Source: Paraescarpia echinospica (Eukaryota; Annelida; Polychaeta; Sabellida; Siboglinidae). Taken from it: DNA of 64,000 nucleotides. Below, piece after piece: positions 1 through 10,181 of the stretch (positions are counted from its first letter, which is position 1; each line of letters starts with the position of its first letter). Location: contig CM034532.1 in NCBI GenBank assembly GCA_020002185.1, positions 30,085,619-30,149,618 of the forward strand, read 5' to 3'. The notes beneath the pieces were generated by a model, which worked only from the letters and a program-made list of their open reading frames with translations, did not search any database and was not told the origin of the DNA. Position numbers and translations under genes: made by a program.

Positions 1-2
1 TG

Positions 3-920
3 GGCACCGACCTTTTCTCCATCGGAACACGTAACTACCTGATAGTGACCGACTACTACTCAAAGTTCTCGTTTGTGAGGAAAGTAGAGGGAGCAGTGAC
101 AAGTCACGCAGTCATTGAGCTGACTAAGGAGATCTTCAGTGAACACGGGCCACCGGACACCGTCATCAGCGACAACGGCCCGCAGTACAGCTGTAACGAG
201 TACCGCCAGTTCGCCAGGGAATGGGCATTCAACCATATCACGTCAAGCCCCCATTTCCCCCAATCGAACGGGTTCGCAGAGAGACAGATCCAAACGTTGA
301 AGAAGGCCGAGGCGACACGACTCGACAAGGCGATGGCACTGCTATTACTACGTACGACGCCGATAGACAGTCGGCTACCGTCACCAGCGGAACTCCTCTA
401 CTCACGAAGACTAAAGACGAACATTCACACTCAGTTACGAAACACTCGCACTGATCGAGACAATGTGCGGCAGCGACTGCTTGAGCGACAACAAGACCAG
501 AAGCTCTACCACGAGTCGCGAGGTACACGCCAGCTGGCAGACCTAAGACCAGAACAGCATGTACGAGTTCGCGACCACGTCACTGGCTCCTGGCAGCCAG
601 CCATCGTCAAAGTGGTGTGTAACGAACCGAGATCATACGACGTACTACGCCCCAACGGGGGCACTGTGAGACGAAACCGACGCCACATTCGCACGACAGG
701 TGAGCGTTACTACTTCCTGGGCGATCACGAGGACGGACCAGCGGTCGATCAACCCATCCGTCAAGACCCCGTACCGGAAGAGAGTGCGGACGCCACACCC
801 GAGGTCGTCCCATCAGCACCACCCCCGAGACCGGAGAGGCGCGTCTCGTTCGCGCCAGAACCCGTCTACCGGACGAGGTCGGGGAGAAGTGTGCGACCAC
901 CCCGCAGGCTTGAGCTCTAG
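3..920 (+). CDS. Ty3/gypsy integrase (C-terminal part of Pol, partial at 5')
   Basis: The reading frame is open from base 3 to the stop at 918-920. It encodes a retroviral-type DDE integrase that would join element cDNA to chromosomal DNA in the nucleus. The first catalytic Asp is in the GTD motif at the window edge. The second is in SDNGPQYS. The catalytic Glu in NGFAERQIQ follows the second Asp after 35 residues, the expected D35E spacing. The C-terminal part has the W-x-P ... PRSYDV ... RRNRRHIR pattern of gypsy integrase C-terminal domains, followed by a Pro/Arg-rich tail. After the catalytic Glu the usual core seems shortened: the sequence jumps from QTLKKAEA to the LLLRTTP region, so the enzyme may be inactive. 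The N-terminal zinc domain is outside the window. Confidence 0.85.
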   Translation, partial: GTDLFSIGTRNYLIVTDYYSKFSFVRKVEGAVTSHAVIELTKEIFSEHGPPDTVISDNGPQYSCNEYRQFAREWAFNHITSSPHFPQSNGFAERQIQTLKKAEATRLDKAMALLLLRTTPIDSRLPSPAELLYSRRLKTNIHTQLRNTRTDRDNVRQRLLERQQDQKLYHESRGTRQLADLRPEQHVRVRDHVTGSWQPAIVKVVCNEPRSYDVLRPNGGTVRRNRRHIRTTGERYYFLGDHEDGPAVDQPIRQDPVPEESADATPEVVPSAPPPRPERRVSFAPEPVYRTRSGRSVRPPRRLEL

Positions 921-1132
921 ATATTCTTGAACGTTTCATAGAGACAGATACGCAGTTATTTAGACACTCGCTCACACCATAATTAGAAATGCGCGCACAT
1001 GTACATTGACACGTTACCGCGAGACATCACGTCTTCTTTGGACATTTTATTTCCTACTTAGCAGTTAGCTTTGTAGACAATTTGTATGCATAGTACTATC
1101 GTTAGACGTCACTTCATTGAAAGAAGGGGGGT

Positions 1133-1320
1133 TGATAGTATCGCCATCTGGCGCATTAAGTTCCACCAGTTACGGTTAAATAGTTCATCATTATACATAT
1201 AGATGGCATGGCATTGTTCTAGAAAGATCTGTTAGCCGGGATACGGAAGGCACTTCCGCCCAGATGTACCACGATGTTGACATGAGTAATTAAACAGTTA
1301 TGTTACAATACACGTTGTCA
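1133..1320 (+). repeat. Short LTR (3') of the gypsy element
   Basis: This 188-base segment starts with TG and ends with CA. It lies directly after a purine run (AAGAAGGGGGG, about 1121-1131) of the kind that primes plus-strand synthesis. The boundaries are inferred from those signals because the 5' LTR is not in the window for comparison. Confidence 0.55.
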
Positions 1321-1785
1321 GATCATTATAGAGTACAGTAGAGTACCATTCCAGCCGTAAGGAATTTGCCCGTAAGACCGTCAAATCTTAGGAAATCCGT
1401 AAGACTTACGGGTGATCCGTAAGAGTTGGTATGTAATGTATGTGTGTAATGGAACATACATTGCCGCTTTACTCTAAACATACTCATTTTTTTTTTACCC
1501 TGAATTTTATTCACTGAAGAGTTATGTCAGTCACAAACAGGTAGGTATAATATAAAACACACAAAAAGACATGTGGCTTTTCCAGCGAAAATTGTTAAGC
1601 TCGCACACACTTGCATTCTGATTTATCCTTAAATTTATTTCAAATATTGTTTAAAAAATAGGGTTTACATTCTGTACACTCATTAAAACTTTTATAAAAT
1701 TATAAAAACTTCCATGATATCCTAATCAATACAAGTGTATCCTGATCAAAATGCTGTGTATCCTCTTAGGTTGGCTCGTGACCAA
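1321..1785. other. Unassigned sequence between gypsy LTR and segmental duplication
   Basis: AT-rich sequence without a convincing gene. It has a few repeated CCGTAAG-type words (about 1357-1425), but no element could be defined. Confidence 0.4.
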
Positions 1786-2435
1786 GTTTTCTTACATCCT
1801 TCTGTGTAACTGACCAGTCCACTTAAAGTAGACCACAAAGGATAGTCCCTCTTTGTGTGGGCAACATAGTCACACCTCACCAATGTTGACTAGCCTTTGA
1901 CAGAGTGAGTAGTTGAACTCAATCTGTCACAAAAGCTTAATAGATGGCAGTCATGGCACTTGAGAAGTTTAGTTTTTATTGTTTGCAATAAAGACAGAAC
2001 ATCAATAGAATTTTCCATGACAAGTTTTTTTCAGAAACACTCGTTTGAAGTATGCACACAATACATGCTCCTGTCACCTGCTCGGCCATGTGCGACCAGT
2101 CGTGGCCAGCCATGTATGAGCTTCCATTCCGAATGCAGTAGATAATAAGTAGATAATGTTTATTTCCTGCAACACGCCTTGATGTTTTTTATGACTGGGT
2201 GTTCTACATCCTTTTGGTATCAAATAAACAGTTAAATAATATTTTATAATCAGTCAATATTGTGTCCTGAACTCCTGATAAAAAAATAAAAAGCACAGCG
2301 TAAGAAAAATCCAATGTTGAACTGTTTGTGATGCTGAAAGCCATGACCAAGCATTCATTCGATATTTATAAAACTATTTAACTATAAATAGAGAACTACC
2401 AACAATGGACCTTTGTTCACAACGTTACCTGTTAT

Positions 2436-2950
2436 TACAGTTATCTTCTTCTTCTGTGTTATGACCACCTTCATTAGGTTGAAGATTTTGGAGGGTAATT
2501 TTTGGCATCAGGAAAGAGAAGAAATGTAGTGGTGCGATTTAGTGGGGTTAGGGGATGTAGAAAGGGGCAGGGGAGGGAAGGGAGGGGATGGGGGTTTATA
2601 AGATTCAGAGATGGTGCTGGAGCCTAGACTCAAAAGAATCCAGGGTGGTCGCAGATACCACTTCTTGGGGCAGGCTGATCCACTCAGCTATTGGGCGCGG
2701 GAAAATGACATCTTCCTTGTACTGTGCACGGTGGTAGGGGAGGTCATACCCGATGTCATGGGTTTTCCTTGTTTTTGTTTTACGGATAGTGTGGGCAGGT
2801 ACAGCGAGTTGACTGTGATGGCTCCTGTTTTGTATTTAAATACGGTATTGAGGCGTGCTTTCTTTCTACGGACTTGGAGGGTTGGCCAATTTAATGTGTT
2901 TAACATAGATTCTACTGAGGAAGTGTAGCGGTGTCTGTTGGTGACCCACA
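2436..2950 (-). mobile_element. LINE 3'-end fragment (L2/CR1-like)
   Basis: On the minus strand this reads the typical end of a non-LTR ORF2: a stretch with SMLNTLNWPTLQVRRKKARL, then after a frame change IAEWISLPQEVVSATTLDSF and ESRLQHHL before a stop. A GAAGAAGA-type 3' tail follows at about 2445-2455. The block is absent from the matching place in the right duplication copy (about 20228), so it inserted after, or was lost in, one copy. It is 5'-truncated and frameshifted, hence dead. Confidence 0.7.
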
Positions 2951-3737
2951 TACACATGTGTTTCACAGCTTTCACTGTCTGAACTATGACCATATTTTCT
3001 GTATGGCACCAGCATTACACAGCTATGTAGTATGTACATTTGTACAGGTTTCTGGGATTTTTACAATGAGCCTTCAACTTAGATCTACATAGTTCATCAG
3101 AGCTCAATGGTTTCCCGTAACAGCTTCATTGTAGAATAAAAGGGGTTGCGTGATAAAAAAAACCACCCATCTCCCATCTGTTTTGAGGGTCAACAAATAA
3201 CAACTAAAAATTCCACCTTTTTAGACCAGTCTCCCATCAATGTATCTGGAACCAATTTCCCACCAATATACTCCCACCTTACACTTCCTGTTACCCTCTT
3301 CGCCATACATGTCAATGTCAACTAAGTCAGGCACGACAGACAGCAATGAAGACTTTTCTACCAAATGTTAATTATCTTGTGTACAACATATTTTTATATT
3401 TTCACGAATATTTCTTAAAAGATTGCTGGTTACAGATACTACAGACTGGAGTAAAACGAAGAAAGATTTACAAAGTTCTATGTTTGAACATGTTTACACC
3501 AATCAGCAATCATATCAGACAGTCTTTGATGTATTGGGTACAAGCACTCAGACTTTTCTGATAATATCAAATGTTGATATATAATTTGAGACTGTGGAGA
3601 GATCTTGAATGGTTGGTGCTAACAGCCAAAAGTGGGAGAATGACAGGGGATTGCGACAGACGACTCAATGAGAGAGAGCGAAACAGATTAATTGATGTTC
3701 TAGATCTTTCCAGCACTCGTCAACGTTCTATTGACTG

Positions 3738-4412
3738 ACTACCGTAAATTTCCGTGTATAATACGCACCCTGACTTTTGCTAAATTGTGACAGTATTTCT
3801 ATATCACCATGAATAATACGAAACCCGACTTTTGACATCAATCCCCGATTTCCCCGCTTCTAATATTTTGCTTGAACCCATGAATCCATCTCAGAATCGT
3901 AAACATGTCACCTACGCAAGTTACGGCATTGCTGCCGGCTTGTCGCTCACTAGTGACTAGTGTGTAAGCACTGCGTAGCTTGTGTTGTAGCTTGACGATT
4001 GCGCAACTGATTAAATCAGTGCTTGCTAGAACTTACATTGTATCGTTCTGATTTCACTTTTAAATAAACACCAAGTTCTATTCTGAAATGTTACATGCAA
4101 ACCTGCGCTACATTCGTCTTTATTTACGTTCACATAATTTGCATTCCCAACTTGAAACATGGAGTCACTTGTTGTCACTCGACCCGTTCATAATCATAGC
4201 GGGACGCTTCCCGGGCAGCGCTTCCCGGTCTCGTATGCTTCCCGCTCATTGGTGTTATTCGCGATGTCAGACATCCGGGCTCTCGTCTTTGACATTTCTC
4301 GCTGTTAGTTTAGGGCTAGAGAGGCGGTTACGGGAGTGCGGTTCTTGCCTTTCGTCTGCGTTGCTGCGGTGGTTTACGTGACTGTGACATCACGCCGACT
4401 TTGATAATATTA
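3738..4412. mobile_element. Insertion in left duplication copy, possible MITE
   Basis: This block interrupts the alignment with the right duplication copy near 21005-21030, so it is a discrete insertion. Its left end (ACCGTAAATTTCCGTGTATA...ACGCACC) resembles ends of pogo/Tigger-like miniature elements. No inverted right end was found, and no coding sequence is recognised inside. Class assignment is tentative. Confidence 0.4.
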
Positions 4413-4435
4413 CTATTGTGATTAGAATGTTATGG

Positions 4436-4712
4436 TCTATTAAGGTCTCATTCAACTAGTCAGCCTTTTTCAGATCATTATCGCCAAACCGACCTTTCTA
4501 TGCTGGCACTGAGGGTGGTCACTGCCAGGGTGCTTGTCGTCCTCAGTGGTTCTTTTACGATCTCCGAGTCACGAGGGATACACAGTCCCCAATGTTGAGC
4601 GCCAGGTTTTTACAACAACATATCATGCCTGACCGGTCCGGGTTTCGAACTCAGAGCGCTGGCATGCCAAACATATGTGCAGCTCTGCACTACCACCACA
4701 CCGCAAAGGGCC
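4436..4712 (-). mobile_element. tRNA-derived SINE (family 2), left duplication copy
   Basis: On the minus strand the head has RNA polymerase III-type internal boxes: an A-box-like TGGTGGTAGTGCAGAG and a B-box-like GAGTTCGAAACC. A non-tRNA body follows. The same element is in the right duplication copy, where it is split by a DNA transposon at 21169-22613. It is not a functional tRNA: no cloverleaf could be formed by eye and the boxes are degenerate. Confidence 0.5.
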
Positions 4713-4923
4713 ACAAAGGAATAACTTGATACTGGATTGTTACATTCACGATTCGGGTATTATACTATTCTTTCTAAGTTAAGGTTGTGTGTTGACTATG
4801 AGGTTAGTTTGGAGTTTGCTAGTTTGGAGAATGCCATAACTCTGCGACCGTGTGCTGGGGAGGATCCCTGTAGTGTGGTCGTGTGGAGTGTGGTTTGTTC
4901 TCAAACAACAAATTTACACTTAC

Positions 4924-5254
4924 CTGTATTCGCGTATGACACCGGGACCTTCCATATGCTGATATGTGCAGAAACAGACGCTAATACTTTGCCCATTGCC
5001 ATTGACAGCAACGTTTTCACCCAACACTTGATCGGTATCGAGCGGTCTAACTTCGGAATGTTGCAAACTTTCAATATTGGCAACGAATAAACTGTTATTG
5101 AGATAAGCTGTACCAATGACACGGTCATCGGGTACGGGAAATCACTTAAAATGATCTTCCCTACTATGTTATTAACGGAACTTACTACGTACCATAATAT
5201 ACACAAACTAACAATGTATAATCCTAACGGGTACGTGGCTGTATCCCCCGCCAT
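4924..5254 (-). pseudogene. SLC35E1: SLC35E1-like first coding exon, duplicated copy
   Basis: This 331-base exon encodes a start Met (5252-5254), an N-terminal membrane segment with SLCILWYVVSSVNNIVGK, and the family-typical GKVLASVSAHISIWKVPVSY. It ends with an intact phase-1 donor (ACAG/GTAAGTG). SLC35E1 proteins are multi-pass Golgi-type transporters of the nucleotide-sugar/triose-phosphate translocator family. Compared with the other copy (23013-23343), positions I recall as conserved in the family have changed: LPLA to LSMA, and SYAHT to SYANT. The frame is still open, so it could instead be a live alternative first exon, because transcription from the other copy would run through this site. 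No later exon is seen in the remaining 4.9 kb to the left edge. Confidence 0.6.
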
Positions 5255-5317
5255 GTTTCTGTGTTTACGTGGGACACCGACTTGGAAATTCTGCACTGAA
5301 GTATGATTGGGCTTACG

Positions 5318-6108
5318 CAGGGCTTTCATATAGAGACCCGTCCACCCGTCATTTGGACGGGGGATGTTAACTATTGCCGGACGATAATTTGAGAGGACGG
5401 TGTATAGCCCGTCTTTTTATGATAAGGCCCCGTCCTGTCAGTTTATATGACGTGTTGTGGGACGGGTGTCAGCACAGGAATATATCGTGTTTTGTATGAC
5501 GCAGAAACAAACCCTTCCCGTATTTTTGGTTCTTGCATTATTTGAGCATTTCCCGGACACACGGCGCTCAATAACGCCCACCATCACATAATTCACACGT
5601 ACCATCTGCAGGTGTGGCGCAAGCTGTCGACTCGTTGACGTATCATTTTGCACGCATAACCCTGCCAATCAAATATAATCTGTGCTCTTTTTACGCATGC
5701 GTATAGGGCAGCGAATCACTTTGAAGATCGTAGTTAGTGAATGAACCCTTTCGGCGGCTCTACATGTGGTTTCATTTGCTGCTAGAGGGGTCAATGCAAT
5801 GCATGAATGCTTCAACAACCAGTCCGTAAACAACGTGATTGGTTAATTCATTTGGGGTGTCACACATCAATAATAATGTGCCAGACTATAAATACTAATT
5901 ATGCGCACTTTTTATGTGTATTAAAGGGGCAAGATTCCAGATAAATTAGACATATGTCAGTGGTTAATATCACATAACATATCCGAAAATGTTTTTTTTA
6001 TGTACCTGTATATTATTTACATTTCGACTCTATCATGGAGGTGACTCTCGGGGATAATAAGATTACCAATAAACAATTCCTATTATCGTTCACTCTGACG
6101 CATCCACG
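5318..6108. other. Unassigned sequence
   Basis: No gene is supported. A GC-richer patch with repeated ACGGGNC/CCCGTC words lies at about 5336-5470. Its origin is unknown. Confidence 0.4.
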
Positions 6109-6318
6109 ATGCCGCCACCGAAGGTGAAGGTTCGTAAAACAAACACGATAACTCAGTTTTTTAGAACGGCAACACCAGCACCGACGACAGTGACTGTCAG
6201 TAGTGCTACCACGGTTACAGTAACAGCCGATGTACATCGTGCCGGTGAAGTCATTACCGTTGTTAGCCAGCCAGGCGAGCATGTTAGCCCTATAGTCCGG
6301 CAGTCAAACACCCTTTTT
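6109..6318 (+). other. Short open frame interrupted by long-TIR element
   Basis: An ATG-started frame encodes MPPPKVKVRKTNTITQFFR followed by a Thr/Val-rich, low-complexity stretch, then runs into the inverted repeat that begins near 6319. It could be a remnant first exon of a gene or a transposon ORF. The TITQFF word is only superficially like a PCNA-binding box. No homology is recognised. A possibly related Ser/Pro-rich frame lies on the other side of the element (9192-9374). Confidence 0.25.
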
Positions 6319-9176
6319 GCATTAGGGTCCGCACGATGTTTTCTTGCATTTTTGTGACCTCCTAACCTTCTAGGTAAATAACCCGACGGGTGCCACTCAG
6401 GCATCCTTGAGCGTTTTTGTATAAACTCATTAATATGCAAATTAGTCATCGCCTTTAAAATAATATATTATATACTACTTTTCTGAATATCTTGAATTGT
6501 AAACATCCAAACAATCAAAATGATGTGTCCAAACGCATGTTTTCAGGGTATCTGGTATGATTACGCCAGTGAACAAATCATAGTATGCATATTTGTCGCA
6601 TGAATATGCAAATTAGCTCTGATCAATATAACTTCATGATATTCGTTTATATCTCCTCAACAGGCGAGCGATAGGCACTACTTAATGGACAGACTTAAAT
6701 GCCCCCCTCCCCATACAAAAACCCAAATTGTATACCCTAGATATCCCCATCACAACGATGCCTATCGTAGAACTAGCGTGACTCCAAGGGCAAACAAGGT
6801 CACCGTCAAATGGTAACATTTCGAAATTGTCCGCTTCCGCAAACGTTATAAATACAATGGTTGCATATCTACTTTTATTAAGAATAAAATAATCATGTCA
6901 TATATTTTTGGAAAGTTTGTTGTCTCCCGGTCAAAACAGGACACGATATGGAGCTTTTTGAATGTCATTTTGAGGGTCACAAACTCAATCTTGTGTCAAC
7001 ATATTTGTATTAATTAACTGATATGTTCTTGTGCCCATGACCGCCTCTTCACGTCCTATGTCCACCCCCAGCCATCTAGAGTGGGCATCTGCTGATGAAC
7101 CAGTTGACTGGTCAACCCAATAAAAGCGTGTTACGTTCGGCGCTCTGAATACTGCTAAAGAGCATCCGGGGTTATTGGAATATCGTAGTGATATTATTCC
7201 TTTGATAGAATGTCTTTTTCATTGCCTTGATAACGGCCACCATGCACGCTGCAGCTCTATTTACAGAGGGCAATGGTGATGCGTTCCAGGAGTTGAAGTG
7301 TCGCGAATCCAGATCCAAATGGATGTGTGAATGCTGTGGTTCCTTCGTGGTATGAAGTTTGGGTTTCCCATGCTATTGGCAACTGGCAATGACGTGACAG
7401 ATATTTTCCCAGAGCTTGATGGATGCCGTTGCCATTATGATGAATAACGTTATTGCCTGTCCAAACGCCTATCCAAATGTATGCAGCTGGATATAAACTT
7501 GACAAACTCATAACTCCTAACGATCGGAAACACAATGCGAATCATGCATGGCCTTGATCCCTATTCCATAAAGCATTCTGCACAAGGCTTAACAGTTGCG
7601 TGTCAGATTCGTCAATGTCTTACTGGATGTAGCATGTCATAGTTGCACCTAGTGACGACAGCTGAGGTGTCTGAAGTGTCAAACACTTTCTTTCAACCTA
7701 GATAGTGGAACTTTGCAACCTTAATGGAGAGAAATGCAAATAGCTAGTGTATGTTGGTAACATCGCGATGAAAGTATTTCCAGTTCATTGGCACATTGTT
7801 GTCCATACTCATCAAACATGGTGATGTTGATTGATGCATCTTTTGACGGCGATGCTGGTTGATTCATCTTTTGACAATGACCTTCAACCTTCACTTTCAA
7901 CCTTCACTCATCACTTAGACCACCACTTTACAATTCTATGCCTTGCCTCATTTTGACGGGGATACAGTACACGTATAGATGTATAACATGGATAAGTGTA
8001 GGTAGACAAAGTAGATATGCAAACATTGTAATTGCACAACGTCTGCAGAATAGCGCAGTTTTGAACATTCATCATTTGGTGGCGTCTTTGCTTGACCTTC
8101 ATTCCACACTTACTGCACCACTTGATAGCTCCCCATGGCATCTCGTATTTACGTGCAGATAGTAGGATTTCCAAAGGTATATGACGTGGCTATGAGTAGA
8201 TAGGTTACGTGTATAAGCCACCATTGGTTTTGTATAACGTTTACGGGATGGTGTACTTTCGAACATCTATTACTTGACGGTGATACTGTTTGATCGTCGC
8301 TCCACACAAACTCCATCAACTAACACCTCCAAGTCATATCACATTTTGACGAGAAGAAATTATTCTTTCACGGTGTATAAAACATGTCCATAGAAACGAA
8401 GCAGATACAGAGTTATTGTAACTTGATGAAGTGTGCCATATTGCAGAAGTTCGAATATTCATAATTCCACGGTGACTTTGTTTGACCTTAGCTCCACACT
8501 TACTATTCCGGGTAACAGCTCCATCTCGTATTTCATTGTGACATGGAGACAATAAGCTTTCCAAAAATATATGACGTACACATTTGTTTTTAAAATAAAG
8601 TATATGTGCAATCATTGTAATTTTAATACGGAAGAGCACAATTTCGACAATTTATCATTTGACGGTGACTTTGTTTGACCTTGGTGTCACGTTTACTGCA
8701 TCACTTGGCAGTTTTAAGACATACCTCGTTGTGATGGTGATATCTTGGGCTTTCAAATGATATACCAAGTGGGCGTTTTGCACGTACGGGGAGGGGGCAT
8801 TTAAGTTGGTGCGTTAGGCAGTACCTACCGCTTGCCTATTGAGGAGATACACACGAAAAGCATGAGGTTATATTGGTCAGAGCTAATTTGCATATTCATG
8901 TGACAAATTTGCACACCATGATTTGTTCGCTGACGTAATAATAACAAGAGACCATGAAAACATTCGCTTAGACACCTTATTTTGATTGTTTTGGATGTTT
9001 ACTATTCGATATATTCAGGAAAACAATATTTATTTTAATGGCGATGGCTAATTTACATATTAATGGGTTTATACAAAAACGCTCAAGGGTGCCAGAGTGG
9101 CACCCGTCGGATTATTGACCTAGAGGTGTAGAAGGTCACGAAAATGAAAAAAAAACCATCGTGCGGACCCTAATGC
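6319..9176. mobile_element. DNA element with ~430-base terminal inverted repeats and internal tandem repeats
   Basis: The left arm (about 6319-6745) and right arm (about 8775-9176) are inverted copies. Both begin GCATTAGGGTCCGCACGATG and share ACCCGACGGGTGCCAC / TCCGACGGGTGCCAC, ATTAATATGCAAATTAG-type words, and GGGGAGGGGGCATTTAAG near the inner end. Sequence similarity may continue slightly outside these points. The centre has about five degenerate tandem units of roughly 195 bases (7860-8765) and no transposase. This is a non-autonomous foldback-like element. No target-site duplication was found, so it is old or its termini are imprecise. Confidence 0.75.
7860..8765. repeat. Degenerate ~195-base tandem repeat inside the TIR element
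   Basis: Copies begin near 7861, 8063, 8261, 8453 and 8645. Each contains a version of GACGGTGACTTTGTTTGACC followed by TCCACACTTACTGCA-like sequence and later a TATATGACGT-type word. Spacing is about 192-202 bases. Confidence 0.65.
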
Positions 9177-10181
9177 ACGCTTCACTGGCTAATGCCCGGA
9201 CTACTACGGCTACGCCTAGCCACAGGCCAACTAGACAGTCTTTCTCAGCCGACTATCGTTGGCGAAATAGAAAGTGGCATTGTCATTGGAATAGTGCATG
9301 ACAGTGACAGCCCGCCGTCACAACATGCCAAACCCAGAGTCGTGTCACCTGAACCTTCGGCTACGGCTATGTAAACTGGTGTAATTTTGTTCTATATTAT
9401 TCAACATGTATTATTTTGTTATGATGACACGAGTGAGTGCATTAGAAACAACCAGTCATTTATGTTATTGTGTGAGAGGAATTATTTTATTATCTAAATT
9501 GATTATGTACGATTGTTACTGTGTTGCAAATATTGCACAAATAAATGTTATTAGAAAAGTTAACCACACAGTAGTGCTTAATATATAAGTTAACAAATGT
9601 AAATCACACTAGCAGTCATATTAACAGTAACGAATGTTTAAATCACTAATACTGTTTCACTGAGAATTTTGTTCAACTATTATGACGCAATCCAACGGAT
9701 TTTGTGAGAACTACGAAACGCGGACTATATCACTTTGAGCCAGCGTAACCTAGACTGTTGTTATTCCTTCGAGTTTTGTATTCGAAACCGGAATATGTAC
9801 ACTTATTTGTGTTCTAACGATGTGACAACTACATTTAATTAGCAACATGTCTTCAATGCGCTTAGCGGACAGCCACGCAACGATCGCGAAACGGTTTACG
9901 TTAGCGCCTTCCACTCACGCCCCCGTTTACGTCGGTTGACACGAGGTACCACGGGCGCCATGACACTTCCTAGCAATTTGCCTTGCGCGTTTTACAAATC
10001 ATGTGTCATAAATCCACCAAAATAAACGAATACCGTTGCAGAGTAATCATGTTTGTTTCAAAATATCGCCAAAAAAAGTCGGTTTAGTTTACGGTGTATC
10101 CGAGAAACGACAACACGTTTACGAAACGGCAAATGACAACGCACGATTAGTCCATTTGACAGTCACATGTATTCAATAGCC
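9177..10181. other. Unassigned AT-rich sequence
   Basis: Two small open frames (9192-9374 and 9406-9588) have no recognised homology and no supporting signals. Nothing else is defined. Confidence 0.4.

Larger units (their letters stand above)
1..1320 (+). mobile_element. Ty3/gypsy LTR retrotransposon, 3' part
   Basis: The window opens inside the integrase of a gypsy-type element and runs through its 3' end. The order is integrase ORF (to 920), about 200 bases of untranslated sequence, a purine-rich tract just before 1133 (polypurine primer type) and a short 3' LTR ending at 1320. Gag, protease and reverse transcriptase lie outside the window, so it is unknown whether the element is complete. 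The integrase frame is open to its stop, which suggests a fairly young copy, although the region after the catalytic core looks shortened. Confidence 0.8.
1786..5317. repeat. Segmental duplication, left copy
   Basis: This block matches 19515-23406 in the same orientation and nearly continuously. Shared landmarks in order: the word after GTTTTCTTACATCC, the GATGGCAGTCA region, ATGAAGACTTTTCTACC, a tRNA-like SINE, and the SLC35E1-like first exon. The match stops at GGGCTTACG (5317 and 23406). Insertions private to this copy are a LINE 3' end (about 2436-2950) and a roughly 670-base insert (about 3738-4412). The right copy has its own 1.45-kb insert. Confidence 0.85.

Noticed and set aside
4640..4700. 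tRNA gene
   Set aside because: Only degenerate A and B boxes attached to a longer body; it is a SINE head.
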